From Fictibacillus enclensis (GTDB taxonomy: Bacteria > Bacillota > Bacilli > Bacillales > Fictibacillaceae), in assembly GCF_001457035.1 (NCBI RefSeq), contig NZ_KQ758620.1:1-64000 (forward strand): 64,000 nt of DNA, given 5' to 3'. Under the pieces are notes generated by a model. That model was not told the DNA's origin. It did no database searches and worked only from the letters and a program-made list of their open reading frames with translations. Within the stretch, counting starts at the first letter, position 1. The number at the start of each line of letters is the position of its first letter. The position numbers were made by a program, and so were the translations under genes. Positions 27,065 to 36,210 of the stretch are shown here, one piece after another.

Positions 27065-27826
27065 TTAAAAATTACTGTACGATTGCCCGCCGTCAACGTT
27101 CAACGTGGCACCAACCACCCAAGAAGCCCGGTCAGATGCCAAAAATACAACCGTGTTGGCAATTTCCTCTACCGTTCCAAATCGCTGGGCTGGAATGTTT
27201 TGCTGAATATACTGGTTGATTTTCTCCGGAGTTTCTTTCAGCCGGCGCTGCCAGTTACCCGTTGGATGCAATACAGAACCCGGCGCAATTCCCGCAACCC
27301 TCACGCCCTGGGATATCATTTCATCTGCAAAGGACTTTGTAAACGAGATGAGAGCAGCTTTGCTGGCATTGTAGGTTGGCTTTCCACCCGACTCTCGGCC
27401 GAAGATGGAAGAAAGGTTAAGAATTGTGCCCTTTTCATGCTTTACCATTTTTTCCGCTGCCAGCTTGCTCATCCCAACCGCGGACAAATAATTCAAATGC
27501 ACCGATTCTTCAAATTGGTCCATTGTGGTTTCCATTACAGCCGATCCATTGCTTCCTCCCGCATTATTAACAAGGATATCGATGCCTCCAAAATGCGAGA
27601 TGAATTCCTGAAGAATGCGTTCCCGGTCTTCAGGTGACGTCACATCCCCCTTCATGGTAAAAAGGGCTTGGCCCAATTCTTCCTTCGCTTCTGTCAGCGT
27701 CTCCTCCTGTCGTCCGCAAATGCCGACAAATGCTCCTTCTTCAAGGAACAGCTTGGCAATTCCCTTTCCAATGCCCTTGGAACCTCCGGTAATTAATACT
27801 CTTTTCTGATCAAGACCTAAATTCAT
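27065..27826 (-). CDS. SDR-family oxidoreductase (FabG-like)
   Basis: This 253-residue short-chain dehydrogenase has the cofactor motif TGGSKGIG at about residues 13-20, NNAGG, the catalytic Ser in LNLSSIFG and the Tyr-Lys pair in YNASKAA. It reduces or oxidises an alcohol/ketone with NAD(P). Its start overlaps the mutY stop by four bases, so it is co-translated with mutY. B. subtilis has fabL next to mutY, but this protein keeps the classical YxxxK motif and does not look like FabL, so enoyl-reductase function is not assigned. Confidence 0.88.
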   Translation of the reverse strand: MNLGLDQKRVLITGGSKGIGKGIAKLFLEEGAFVGICGRQEETLTEAKEELGQALFTMKGDVTSPEDRERILQEFISHFGGIDILVNNAGGSNGSAVMETTMDQFEESVHLNYLSAVGMSKLAAEKMVKHEKGTILNLSSIFGRESGGKPTYNASKAALISFTKSFADEMISQGVRVAGIAPGSVLHPTGNWQRRLKETPEKINQYIQQNIPAQRFGTVEEIANTVVFLASDRASWVVGATLNVDGGQSYSNF

Positions 27827-28914
27827 AAGACTGCCACCTCTTTCGCCAATTTTATAATTTTTTGATGTGAGACCGGAAAAGGATAAGCTTCCATTTCCTC
27901 AAAGGTTACCCACTTGAGGTCATCCTTGTCTCCAATTTCATAGATGCATCGCCCTTCGAATAATTGAATATCCCACTTCAGATGGGAAAATACGTGGTCA
28001 AGGTTACTGATATGGTCTCCGATTTCTGCTGATATTCCCCATTCGGCTTCGAGAAAAACTTTAAGATCTTCAATTTCACTTTGCCCTCTTTTTTTGACCG
28101 GAACATTCGGAAATTCCCACAAATTAGCGAGCAGGCCCTCCTTGGGCCGTTTGTGAATGAGATATTTCCCATCTTCTCTCCACAAAATAAGAGCAGCTAT
28201 ATCCACATGACGAACTTTTGTTTTCTTCTCCTTTACAGGAAGTTCCCGCTGCCTTCCCTGTTCAAAGGCACGGCAGTGCTCATGAACAGGGCAAGTCAGG
28301 CAAGCCGGAGATTTTGGTGTGCAGATCAGTGCTCCAAGCTCCATCAGTGCCTGATTGAATGAGGAAGGATCTTCCTTTGAAATAAGCTCGCGAACCGCCT
28401 TTTCAAATAAAGTCCGCGATTTCGCCTTTCCAATATCTTCTTCAATGAGCAGAATCCGTGACAGTACACGCATAACATTGCCATCCACCGCGGGTTCCGG
28501 GACGCCATAGGCAATGCTCAGTATCGCTCCAGCGGTATAGGGCCCGACACCTTTTAGCTTGGATATTTCCTCCGGTGTATCGGGGACTCTTCCTCCATAT
28601 TGCTCGGCAACCTCTTTTACTGCGGTTTGCAAATTGCGAACGCGGGAATAATAACCTAAACCCTCCCATGCCTTCAACACCTTCTCTTCATCTGCTTCGG
28701 CAAGCGCTTCGAGCGTTGGGAAAAGGCTAAGGAACCGATTGAAGTAGGGAATAACCGTGTCCACACGGGTTTGTTGAAGCATGATTTCCGAGACCCATAC
28801 TTTATAGGGATCCTGATCTGCTCTCCATGGCAGATCACGCTGGTTCATTTTGTACCAGTCCACCAGGTCTCGCTGAAAATTTAAAATCGAAAAATCGTCA
28901 GTATAAGAATTCAA
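27823..28914 (-). CDS. mutY: Adenine DNA glycosylase MutY
   Basis: This 363-residue repair enzyme removes adenine mispaired with 8-oxoguanine. The helix-hairpin-helix and catalytic Asp lie in [18 protein letters not shown] and [12 protein letters not shown], the 4Fe-4S ligands in [17 protein letters not shown] (C-x7-C-x2-C-x5-C as read here), and a NUDIX-like C-terminal domain recognises oxoguanine. Its neighbours are the SDR gene (overlapping) and a small protein gene five bases upstream, so all three probably form one operon. Confidence 0.95.
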   Translation of the reverse strand: MNSYTDDFSILNFQRDLVDWYKMNQRDLPWRADQDPYKVWVSEIMLQQTRVDTVIPYFNRFLSLFPTLEALAEADEEKVLKAWEGLGYYSRVRNLQTAVKEVAEQYGGRVPDTPEEISKLKGVGPYTAGAILSIAYGVPEPAVDGNVMRVLSRILLIEEDIGKAKSRTLFEKAVRELISKEDPSSFNQALMELGALICTPKSPACLTCPVHEHCRAFEQGRQRELPVKEKKTKVRHVDIAALILWREDGKYLIHKRPKEGLLANLWEFPNVPVKKRGQSEIEDLKVFLEAEWGISAEIGDHISNLDHVFSHLKWDIQLFEGRCIYEIGDKDDLKWVTFEEMEAYPFPVSHQKIIKLAKEVAVL

Positions 28915-28919
28915 AATGC

Positions 28920-29231
28920 TTATTCACCTTTCTTTTCAAATGCCCAGCAATGGAGCTTTGACAGGCCGCCGGAAATCATTTGCTCCAGCGCTCCATAAAC
29001 GGTATGCTCTGTGGACAGTCGCTTTTCTTTAATGGAGTTGTAAGCTTGTGGATCACTGACATCAAAACATTCAACATACAGAAAATCCTGGTCGATGGCT
29101 TTCATCCAGACAGGCGTCGACACACCATCTTTCATTAATGCATCAAGCACTTTTTTCATATACATTTCGTATTCACCGACCTGATCGGTGTTTACTTTAT
29201 ATTCAATAAAAACCGTTAGTTTATCATTCAA
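28920..29231 (-). CDS. Uncharacterised 103-residue protein
   Basis: I do not recognise this family with confidence. The protein has the rhythm of a small alpha/beta ferredoxin-like dimer (ABM/NIPSNAP type), with LTVFIEYKV as a first strand and FLYVECFDV as a later strand, but no catalytic residues are evident. The TTG at 29231 has GGAGG eight bases upstream; an ATG five codons earlier overlaps that site. It is the first gene of the leftward mutY operon and is divergent from yfhP, with about 47 bases between. Confidence 0.75.
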   Translation of the reverse strand: MNDKLTVFIEYKVNTDQVGEYEMYMKKVLDALMKDGVSTPVWMKAIDQDFLYVECFDVSDPQAYNSIKEKRLSTEHTVYGALEQMISGGLSKLHCWAFEKKGE

Positions 29232-29278
29232 GGTAAGATCCTCCATTCACCCACTAAACACGTTAGGAGGTGTGTAAA

Positions 29279-30274
29279 TTGGATACTGGAACCCATGTCG
29301 TAATGGGGCTCGGGCTTGGCGGGCTGGCAATGCTTGATCCGGCCGTCTCTTCCGATTCCATCACTGCCCATGCTGTTATTCTGGGTACACTGATCGGTTC
29401 ACAAGCACCCGATTTTGACACCATTTTAAAATTAAGAAACAATGCCGTTTACATCCGCAACCATCGGGGAATCACCCACTCCGTACCTGCCCTGTTTATT
29501 TGGCCGGCTGTAGTGTCATTAATTATTTATGGACTGAGCCCCGGGGCCAATGGTCTGCATTTATGGCTTTGGACGTCCCTGGCAGTGTTTCTCCATGTTT
29601 TTGTCGATATATTTAATGCTTACGGCACACAGGCTCTCTATCCTTTTTCAAAGAAGTGGGTCGCTCTGGGTGTCATCAGCATTTTTGACCCATTCATTTT
29701 CATCCTTCATTTGCTCGGATTGGCATTATGGTACGGAGGCTTTGATCCAGGAAGGACGTTTGCAGTAACCTATATTATCCTGGCTGGTTATTATTTGCTC
29801 AGGATCTGGAACCGTCACCGGATTGCCCAGGTGGTCCGGCATCACATACCGGAAACCATTGAAGTCATCGCATCCCCCACCATCAAATGGGGACAGTACC
29901 ATCTGGCCATTAAAACAAAACATCAATTCTTTGTAGGTAACATGAAACAAGGCCGTTTCAGGGTGCTCGACACCTTTGACCGTGTAGAAGTGCCCGATAC
30001 AGACGTTATTCATGCCGCCAAGAAAGACAAAAACCTTTCGGCGTTCCTTTCCTTTTCACCGGTTTACCGGTGGGAGGTGGAAAAGAACAGCCATGGACAT
30101 GAAGTCCGTTTTATCGACCTTCGCTACAGAAGCAAAGGGCATTATCCCTTTGTCGCCATTGTCCAGTTGGATGAAGAATTAAATATCATAACGTCTTATA
30201 CCGGCTGGGTATACAGTGAGGACAGATTGCGAAAAAAACTGGATTATACACCGGGTGTATTAAAAAACGAGTGA
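29279..30274 (+). CDS. yfhP: YfhP, membrane-bound metal-dependent hydrolase (DUF457/YdjM type)
   Basis: This 331-residue protein starts MDTGTHVVMGLGLG, has several hydrophobic helices in its first 190 residues, and carries the conserved His-rich segments SQAPDFDTI and NHRGITHS and the helix HVFVDIFNAYGTQ expected of the LexA-binding, membrane-associated hydrolase family. A soluble domain follows. The TTG at 29279 has AGGAGG eight bases upstream and gives the B. subtilis YfhP start. Substrate unknown. Confidence 0.9.
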   Translation: MDTGTHVVMGLGLGGLAMLDPAVSSDSITAHAVILGTLIGSQAPDFDTILKLRNNAVYIRNHRGITHSVPALFIWPAVVSLIIYGLSPGANGLHLWLWTSLAVFLHVFVDIFNAYGTQALYPFSKKWVALGVISIFDPFIFILHLLGLALWYGGFDPGRTFAVTYIILAGYYLLRIWNRHRIAQVVRHHIPETIEVIASPTIKWGQYHLAIKTKHQFFVGNMKQGRFRVLDTFDRVEVPDTDVIHAAKKDKNLSAFLSFSPVYRWEVEKNSHGHEVRFIDLRYRSKGHYPFVAIVQLDEELNIITSYTGWVYSEDRLRKKLDYTPGVLKNE

Positions 30275-30307
30275 TGAAGGAAACTCCTTCATCACTTCTT
30301 TTTTTTC
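30270..30307. terminator. Bidirectional terminator between yfhP and yfhJ
   Basis: AGTGATGAAGG pairs with CCTTCATCACT around AAACT, followed by a T run; it overlaps the stop codons of both convergent genes. Confidence 0.85.
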
Positions 30308-30546
30308 AAGTGTTTAAATTTGGGATTGGTTGTTTCGTATTCATGGAGCTTGGGACCAAAGCTGTTGATCCATTGCACAACCATTTCTTCTGTTTTATTT
30401 TTACCGCCATATTTGTATCCCGCACGCGCACGGGATGATTCAAAATCTTCCCACAATCCTTCGATCCAGCTTCTGGCATCGTCATAGGTGAGATGTTCAC
30501 TTTTGGACATGAGCACACGGGCAAGGCGGTCAAATCTATCCTCCAT
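30292..30546 (-). CDS. yfhJ: YfhJ, WVELL-family protein
   Basis: This 84-residue soluble protein begins [16 protein letters not shown] and contains [18 protein letters not shown], typical of the YfhJ/WVELL family. The family has no known function and is found in spore formers. AAGGAGG lies eight bases before the ATG at 30546. The C-terminal tail is Lys-rich. It is convergent with yfhP and divergent from sspK. Confidence 0.88.
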   Translation of the reverse strand: MEDRFDRLARVLMSKSEHLTYDDARSWIEGLWEDFESSRARAGYKYGGKNKTEEMVVQWINSFGPKLHEYETTNPKFKHLKKKK

Positions 30547-30647
30547 TTTTTCTTCCTCCTTATCCATTATTTTGCCGTTTTCTGTTCACATTAAAGGTTT
30601 TTATTCAAACCATACTAGATGGGAACCGATTAAAAGGAGGGCTAAAC

Positions 30648-30803
30648 ATGCGAAACAAATCAAAAAACTTTCCTAATCGGATCTCCTTCTCAGGTGAGCC
30701 GAGAGCCAAAGAAGAATTCTCTTCCAAGCGGCCAGACGGATCCATTCGTGACCATCCAGAGGAACGAATGTTTCAATCCAATCGACACCGGGATGATCAA
30801 TAG
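30648..30803 (+). CDS. sspK: K-type small acid-soluble spore protein
   Basis: This 51-residue hydrophilic protein has the SspK segments [18 protein letters not shown] and HPEERM. SspK is a minor forespore-specific protein of the spore core. AAAGGAGG lies seven bases before the ATG. A CATACTA hexamer-plus at 30611-30617, identical to the -10 of sspH, suggests sigma-G transcription, though the -35 is unclear. The gene follows yfhJ in the B. subtilis order and is shorter than most annotation thresholds. Confidence 0.92.
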   Translation: MRNKSKNFPNRISFSGEPRAKEEFSSKRPDGSIRDHPEERMFQSNRHRDDQ

Positions 30804-30884
30804 CTCTTGCGGTTATGGATGTTGCTGAAACAATCAGCGATGCCAAGCGGCTTACATCCAAACACGCAAGCGTTAGTAGTGCCG

Positions 30885-30916
30885 GAAAAAGAAGCGGCCC
30901 TTTCCGCTTCTTTTTT
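30885..30916. terminator. Bidirectional terminator between sspK and yfhH
   Basis: GAAGCGG and CCGCTTC form a stem around CCCTTT with A and T runs on the two sides. Confidence 0.88.
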
Positions 30917-30919
30917 CAA

Positions 30920-31237
30920 TTATTGGCCGGGCTGCTGCAGCATGGCGATCGGGAAAGCTTCCAATTCCTGCGATTCGTCTCGGTATCCCCAGGCAAAAAT
31001 CCCATTCATATACAATATTTTAAAGGAAGATCCGGGATCCCCCTCTACGCCGTATGTTTTTCCGGGATCAAACAGGGCCGTATCCATCATATATGATTTT
31101 GCCATCATAATTTTCCGCTCATACACGGCAAATTCGCTGACCATTCCCATTTGTTCCGCCTTTTGCGCTTTTGCATGAAGGTTAGCAATTTCGTTCTGAA
31201 GTTCTGTCTTGTTCATTTCACTATATCTTTTTTCCAT
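30920..31237 (-). CDS. yfhH: YfhH family protein (DUF1811)
   Basis: This 105-residue protein begins MEKRYSEMNKTELQNEI with a helical N-terminal half, followed by a beta-rich part containing FDPGKTYGVEGDPGSSF and MNGIFAWGYRD that resembles a small SH3-like barrel. It matches YfhH/DUF1811 in length and position. Function unknown. GGAGG is seven bases before the ATG at 31237; the longer frame upstream is not supported. Confidence 0.88.
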   Translation of the reverse strand: MEKRYSEMNKTELQNEIANLHAKAQKAEQMGMVSEFAVYERKIMMAKSYMMDTALFDPGKTYGVEGDPGSSFKILYMNGIFAWGYRDESQELEAFPIAMLQQPGQ

Positions 31238-31312
31238 GATGAGCCTCCATTCTTCTGCTTTTAGTATAATAAACATTGTATAAGAATCCAAACGTATTGA
31301 AAGGATGATCCC

Positions 31313-31981
31313 ATGAAATCAGTGATCATTACCGGGGGCGGCTCAGGACTTGGAGCGGCGCTCGCGGAAGAATATGCAAAAAAGTATAAAGTAATCCTTA
31401 TCGGGCGCACCTTAATGAAATTGACGATGGTGAAAGATGTGCTGGTGCAAAGAGGGCAGCACGCGGATTGTTATGCGTGTGATGTAACATCCATGGAGGA
31501 AGTAAAACACGTATTTGGACAGCTTTTTCAGCAAGAGGACATACATATGCTGATCAATAATGCCGGCTCGGGGATCTTTGGGCCTCTGGAAAAGTTTACA
31601 GAGGAGGAAGTGAACCTTTTGCTGGATATCAATGTAAAAGGCCCACTATTCACTACGATGACGGCTTTGCCTTATTTAAAGGAAAAAGCAGAAGGCCAAA
31701 TCATGAACATCATTTCCACCGCAGGACTTCGGGGCAAAATAAATGAATCCGTCTATTGCGCCAGCAAATTTGCCGTGAGAGGATTTACGGAAAGTCTGGT
31801 AAAAGAACTGGACGGAACCGGCATCAGCGTAACAGCGGTTTACATGGGAGGAATGGATACGCCGTTTTGGGAGGACAGCGACCATGTGAAGGACAAATCG
31901 CGGTTTAAAACACCTGAGCAGGTGGCTGTACAAATTGCAGCTGAAGACACCGGAAAAGCAGAAATCTTTATTGATCGGTAA
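31313..31981 (+). CDS. SDR-family oxidoreductase
   Basis: This 222-residue short-chain dehydrogenase carries TGGGSGLGAAL at residues 7-17, NNAGSG, the catalytic Ser in NIISTAG and YCASKFA. It is a compact classical SDR; the substrate cannot be deduced. It replaces yfhG-adjacent genes found in B. subtilis, so it may be an addition to the backbone. Its stop overlaps the convergent recX stop by 14 bases. Confidence 0.87.
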   Translation: MKSVIITGGGSGLGAALAEEYAKKYKVILIGRTLMKLTMVKDVLVQRGQHADCYACDVTSMEEVKHVFGQLFQQEDIHMLINNAGSGIFGPLEKFTEEEVNLLLDINVKGPLFTTMTALPYLKEKAEGQIMNIISTAGLRGKINESVYCASKFAVRGFTESLVKELDGTGISVTAVYMGGMDTPFWEDSDHVKDKSRFKTPEQVAVQIAAEDTGKAEIFIDR

Positions 31982-32780
31982 AATCAGAATTAAGCACTTC
32001 ATCGATCATATCGACAGGAAATCCTTTCCCATATAGATGCTGCTTCATTTTGTTGCGGTATTGCAGACCGGAAAACTTTTTATAGCGCTTATGGGCCTTG
32101 TTGGCCTGCTTTAACAAAGCGTCCCTTTCTTCATCCCTTGAGCTTTTCAGGTCAATATTTCGCAGAGCTTCTTCAATCACATCCCAGGAGTATCCCTTTT
32201 GCAGGAGCTGCTGGGATATTTTATTTCTCCTTTCATTACTGGACACGCCTTTATTTTGGTTTGCCTTTTTCTGAGCGAAAGAAGCAGCCGTCTCAACTTG
32301 CTCTTCAAGCGGATATTCCTTTAATGCTTTTTTAATAACAGGTTCGGGAATGCCTTTTTGTGACAGCTCTCTTTTTATGACCCCCACCCCTTTTGATGTG
32401 GTATTCTTCCTTGTCCGTACAAACATCAGGGCAAACTCGGCATCATCAAGATATCGGTACTCCAGCAGCCGCTTGATCACCTCTTCGATGGCATTATCCT
32501 CGTACTCCTTCTTTTTCAAGTAGTCCCGGACTTCCTTCACAGACCTCATTCGAAATGAAAGATATTGAAGAGAGGTGTTAAATCCTTTTTTGATTTCATC
32601 TTCATAGAGGAGGTCTCTTAGCTCCTCTGTATCAATTTTCAGTCCTTTTTTCAATTTGTATTTAATCAAAATATCAGTATCAACACTGAAGCCATACTCT
32701 TCTCCTTTGCCCTGGTCGATGTAGATATTGAAACGGTCCGCATTCTTTTTTTGAGTTGTGATCTTTGTAATGACTGTCAT
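31968..32780 (-). CDS. recX: RecX, regulator of RecA
   Basis: This 270-residue protein starts MTVITKITTQKKN and has three or more RecX helical repeats (SFRMRSVKEVRDYLKKK, EVIKRLLEYRYLDD, ELSQKGIPEPVIKKAL). RecX modulates RecA filament growth. The ATG at 32780 has GGTGA upstream and gives the B. subtilis length; a GTG three codons upstream is part of that ribosome site. It lies between yfhH and yfhF, as expected. Confidence 0.93.
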   Translation of the reverse strand: MTVITKITTQKKNADRFNIYIDQGKGEEYGFSVDTDILIKYKLKKGLKIDTEELRDLLYEDEIKKGFNTSLQYLSFRMRSVKEVRDYLKKKEYEDNAIEEVIKRLLEYRYLDDAEFALMFVRTRKNTTSKGVGVIKRELSQKGIPEPVIKKALKEYPLEEQVETAASFAQKKANQNKGVSSNERRNKISQQLLQKGYSWDVIEEALRNIDLKSSRDEERDALLKQANKAHKRYKKFSGLQYRNKMKQHLYGKGFPVDMIDEVLNSDFTDQ

Positions 32781-32825
32781 ATTTCTCACCCCGCTAATAC
32801 TTTTATATTAACATATCAGACCAGA

Positions 32826-32862
32826 AAAGGAGCCCGCATAACCTTATGCGGACTCTCGTTTT
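32826..32862 (-). terminator. Terminator of the cstA operon
   Basis: On the minus strand GAGTCCGCATAA pairs with TTATGCGGGCTC (one G-T pair) and is followed by a short T-rich tail. Confidence 0.75.
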
Positions 32863-33066
32863 TTAACAGCATCTCCTGGCGGATGCTCCGTATTTTTTGT
32901 CCAAAAAATCATTGAAAAATTCAGCCTCTGTAGGCGGGGCCACCTCGGGATGATGTATTTTTATATGAGCGACGTAGGACTCATAATCTGGAAGATTGGA
33001 TACTCCCTTCCCGATCTTGCGGATAACTCCGGCCCCCTGCCTGATTTTTTGAATAAAAGTTCTCAT
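32863..33066 (-). CDS. YbdD/YjiX family small protein (DUF466)
   Basis: This 67-residue protein carries the family motif around NLPDYESYVAHIKIHHP, close to the YbdD/YjiX pattern, and ends in two Cys residues. Such proteins are almost always encoded beside CstA-type pyruvate/peptide transporters and are needed for their activity in E. coli. Here its ATG shares one base with the cstA stop (TGATG), so the two are translationally coupled. Confidence 0.9.
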   Translation of the reverse strand: MRTFIQKIRQGAGVIRKIGKGVSNLPDYESYVAHIKIHHPEVAPPTEAEFFNDFLDKKYGASARRCC

Positions 33067-35168
33067 CAGGACACCTCGCTGATTTTCGTCTGTTTAAACG
33101 GATCCTCACTTGTCGGCAGTTCTTCTTTCTTAAACCACACTTTTCCCCAAATCCTCAGGGCATCAATCAGAACACCGAGAATAAGAAGCATAAAGATGCC
33201 GGTAAGCACCGCATTTAACTGGTTGTTAAAGATAATCTGTTTGGCTGCTTCCTCAGTCGGTATGGTCGGTGGCAGCTTTCCTGCAGTTAACGCCTGCTTT
33301 GTCACTTCCGCCTGCTTCAGGAAGCCAATTTTCGGAAGCTGAGAAAAGATTTTTTGCCAGCCGGCCGTAAACGTCACAATCATGAGCCAGGCCAGCGGGG
33401 CCAGCGTGACCCAGCAATATTTGGTTTTGCCCATCTTGATGATGACTGTTGTTGCCACAATCAGAGCAATGGCTGCCAGCATCTGATTTGTTATGCCAAA
33501 GAGCGGCCAGAGCGTGTTGATGCCGCCCAGCGGGTCAGTGACACCTACGACAAGGAAATAACCCCATGCCGCAACTACAATGGCACTTGTAATATAAACG
33601 GCAGGCATCCAATCCGTTTTTCCGATCGGCTTCCAAATGTTGCCGAGTAAATCCTGAAGCATAAAACGCCCGACCCTCGTTCCTGCATCAATCGTCGTTA
33701 ATATGAAGACTGCCTCAAAGAGGATGGCGAAATGGTACCAAAATGCCATCAGCTGAGGTCCACCGACCATTTTGGAAAAAATGTGTGCCATTCCGACGGC
33801 TAATGACGGAGCACCTCCTGTCCGTGAAAGAATGCTCTCTTCATCCACCTGCTGGGCAAGCGAATTGATTTCATCCGCACTGACCGAGAATCCCCAGGAG
33901 GAGATGGTCGATGCGGCAGCGCTTACATCTGTGCCGATTGCCGCTCCCGGCGAGTTGATTGCAAAATACACGCCTGGCGATAAAAGGGTAGCTGCAACAA
34001 GAGCCATTACCGCTACAAAGGATTCAGTCAGCATTCCGCCATATCCAATCATGTTGGCATGTTTCTCATTTGCAATCAGCTTTGGCGTTGTACCGGAAGA
34101 AATCAAAGAGTGGAATCCCGAGACTGCTCCACAGGCAATGGTGATGAACAAAAATGGAAACAGATTCCCCGAGAATACCGGACCCGTTCCGTCCACGAAC
34201 TTGGTCAGCGCAGGCATTTTGATTTCCGGCATAACAATGAATATGCCGACAGCCAGCAAACCGATGACCCCAACCTTCAAAAATGTGCTCAAGTAATCAC
34301 GCGGAGCGAGCAAAAGCCAGACTGGAAGCACGGAAGCCAGGAATCCGTAAACAATCATCATAATAGCGATCGTTTTTCCTTCGAATGTAAACATCGGGGC
34401 CAGTGTAGCAGAATCTGCCACCCATTGACCGCTGACAAGTGCAAAAATCAACAGAGCAAACCCGATGATTGAAGCTTCCCCCACCCTTCCCGGCCGCAAA
34501 AATTTCATGTAGATTCCCATGAACAAGGCGATCGGAATCGTCATCGCAATGGTATACATTCCCCATGGGCTCGCTTTTAAAGCGTTTACAACGACAAGCC
34601 CCAAAACTGCAATCAAAATGATCATGATGGCAAATACACCAACGAGTGCAAGGTATCCTCCGACAGGACCGATCTCTTCTCTTGCTATCTCCCCGATCGA
34701 TTTACCTTTTCGCCTCATGGAAATAATCAAGACGACGAAATCCTGGACACAGCCCGCAAGTACAGCTCCCGCGACAATCCAGATCGTTCCTGGAAGATAT
34801 CCCATCTGGGCAGCCAGGGTGGGCCCCACCAGTGGACCCGCACCAGCAATTGCAGCAAAATGATGACCGTAAAGGACCCATTTATTGGTTGGCACATAAT
34901 CCTTACCGTCCGTGTACCTTTCAGCCGGCGTCGCACGCCTCTTGTCCAATCCGAAGATTTTATTGGAGATAAAACGGGAATAAAAGCGATAAGCAACTGC
35001 GTATGTTGCGAGAGATGCCACCACGAACCAGATGGCATTAATGTGTTCGTCCCTCTGCAGGGCAATAACAGATAAGCTAATGCCTCCAGCAAGGGCAACA
35101 GCAATCCAGATCAAGGCCTTTGCGACCGGATTACTTTTCTTTCTAATCGTGCTCGGCTGTGTTTCCAT
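33066..35168 (-). CDS. cstA: CstA-type carbon starvation transporter
   Basis: This 700-residue membrane protein has about 16-18 hydrophobic segments and the CstA landmarks HHFAAIAGAGPLVGPTLAAQ and ACGAVSGFHSLISSGTTPK. Relatives import pyruvate or peptides during carbon starvation. The ATG at 35168 follows GGGGGAG; a frame extension upstream is not supported. It is followed directly by its YbdD-like partner. No cre site was found just upstream, so control by carbon supply is not shown by sequence. Confidence 0.93.
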   Translation of the reverse strand: METQPSTIRKKSNPVAKALIWIAVALAGGISLSVIALQRDEHINAIWFVVASLATYAVAYRFYSRFISNKIFGLDKRRATPAERYTDGKDYVPTNKWVLYGHHFAAIAGAGPLVGPTLAAQMGYLPGTIWIVAGAVLAGCVQDFVVLIISMRRKGKSIGEIAREEIGPVGGYLALVGVFAIMIILIAVLGLVVVNALKASPWGMYTIAMTIPIALFMGIYMKFLRPGRVGEASIIGFALLIFALVSGQWVADSATLAPMFTFEGKTIAIMMIVYGFLASVLPVWLLLAPRDYLSTFLKVGVIGLLAVGIFIVMPEIKMPALTKFVDGTGPVFSGNLFPFLFITIACGAVSGFHSLISSGTTPKLIANEKHANMIGYGGMLTESFVAVMALVAATLLSPGVYFAINSPGAAIGTDVSAAASTISSWGFSVSADEINSLAQQVDEESILSRTGGAPSLAVGMAHIFSKMVGGPQLMAFWYHFAILFEAVFILTTIDAGTRVGRFMLQDLLGNIWKPIGKTDWMPAVYITSAIVVAAWGYFLVVGVTDPLGGINTLWPLFGITNQMLAAIALIVATTVIIKMGKTKYCWVTLAPLAWLMIVTFTAGWQKIFSQLPKIGFLKQAEVTKQALTAGKLPPTIPTEEAAKQIIFNNQLNAVLTGIFMLLILGVLIDALRIWGKVWFKKEELPTSEDPFKQTKISEVS

Positions 35169-35270
35169 TAGGCTCCCCCTCAAAACATTGATATAATTAC
35201 AGTGCAATTATAACAAATATTCTTAATTTTTAAATAACTTTTCTGGAAAATTACCATACAGGAGGTTTTT

Positions 35271-36167
35271 ATGAAAATTGCAATCACAGGCGGTACCGGA
35301 CTCATCGGCTCGGCCATCACCAAGCTTTTGCTGTCGAAGAACCATGAAGTGTACATACTAACGCGTTCTGACAAGAAATCCGACCATCCAAAGCTCAGGT
35401 ATGTGCCATGGCTGGGTAATGAGAGTACACCGGAACATGAGCTTCAAGGCATCGATGCCTTAATTAACCTGGCCGGTGAAAGCATCAACGGAAGATGGAC
35501 CGATGAGAAAAAGAAAAAAATTATGGACAGCCGAATGAAGGCCACGGATGAAGTACTGCGTATCCTGTCTGAGCTCCCCGAAAAACCGTCCGTGCTGCTC
35601 AATGCCTCCGCTGTCGGTTATTACGGAACATCGGAACAAGAGCATTTCACTGAACGCTCCACACCGAAAAACGAAAATTTTCTCTCGGAAGTGGCCCGGC
35701 TCTGGGAGCAAAAAGCAAGTCATGCCAATGAACTGGGAATTCGCACCGTTTTTGCGCGGTTTGGCGTTATTCTTAGTGAAAAAGGCGGTGCTCTCTCCCA
35801 AATGGCTTTGCCCTATAAATTTTTTGCCGGCGGAAGAATCGGTTCAGGCAGACAGTGGGTATCATGGATTCATCTTGAGGATGCGGCCAGGCTTATTGAG
35901 TTTTGCCTGCAGCCAGGCATGGTAGGACCCGTTAATGTGACGGCACCTTATCCCGTACAGAACAGTGATTTTGGCAAAGAGCTCGGAGAAACACTTGGAC
36001 GGCCCCACTGGCTTCCTGCTCCCTCCTTCGCCATCAAAAGCCTTCTTGGAGAGATGAGTGTACTGGTCCTGGAAGGACAGCACGCCTACCCGGAAAAGGC
36101 GGTAAAAAAAGGATTTACCTACCATTACCCGCGGGCTCAAGAGGCGCTGGAGAATTTGCTTAAGTAA
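35271..36167 (+). CDS. yfhF: YfhF, TIGR01777-type epimerase/SDR39U1-like protein
   Basis: This 298-residue extended-SDR protein begins MKIAITGGTGLIGSAI (GxxGxxG nucleotide motif) and has NLAGESINGRWT and SAVGYYGT, typical of the TIGR01777 family that also includes plant chloroplast proteins. The substrate is unknown. AGGAGG precedes the ATG. It is divergent from cstA and located as in B. subtilis, near recX. Confidence 0.9.
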   Translation: MKIAITGGTGLIGSAITKLLLSKNHEVYILTRSDKKSDHPKLRYVPWLGNESTPEHELQGIDALINLAGESINGRWTDEKKKKIMDSRMKATDEVLRILSELPEKPSVLLNASAVGYYGTSEQEHFTERSTPKNENFLSEVARLWEQKASHANELGIRTVFARFGVILSEKGGALSQMALPYKFFAGGRIGSGRQWVSWIHLEDAARLIEFCLQPGMVGPVNVTAPYPVQNSDFGKELGETLGRPHWLPAPSFAIKSLLGEMSVLVLEGQHAYPEKAVKKGFTYHYPRAQEALENLLK

Positions 36168-36210
36168 TCTGCAATATATATATATATAAAAAGAAAAATA
36201 GGTGATGCAG

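Noticed and set aside
30807-31178. Plus-strand open frame overlapping the sspK terminator and yfhH
   Set aside because: It runs through a terminator hairpin and opposite yfhH, without a ribosome site.
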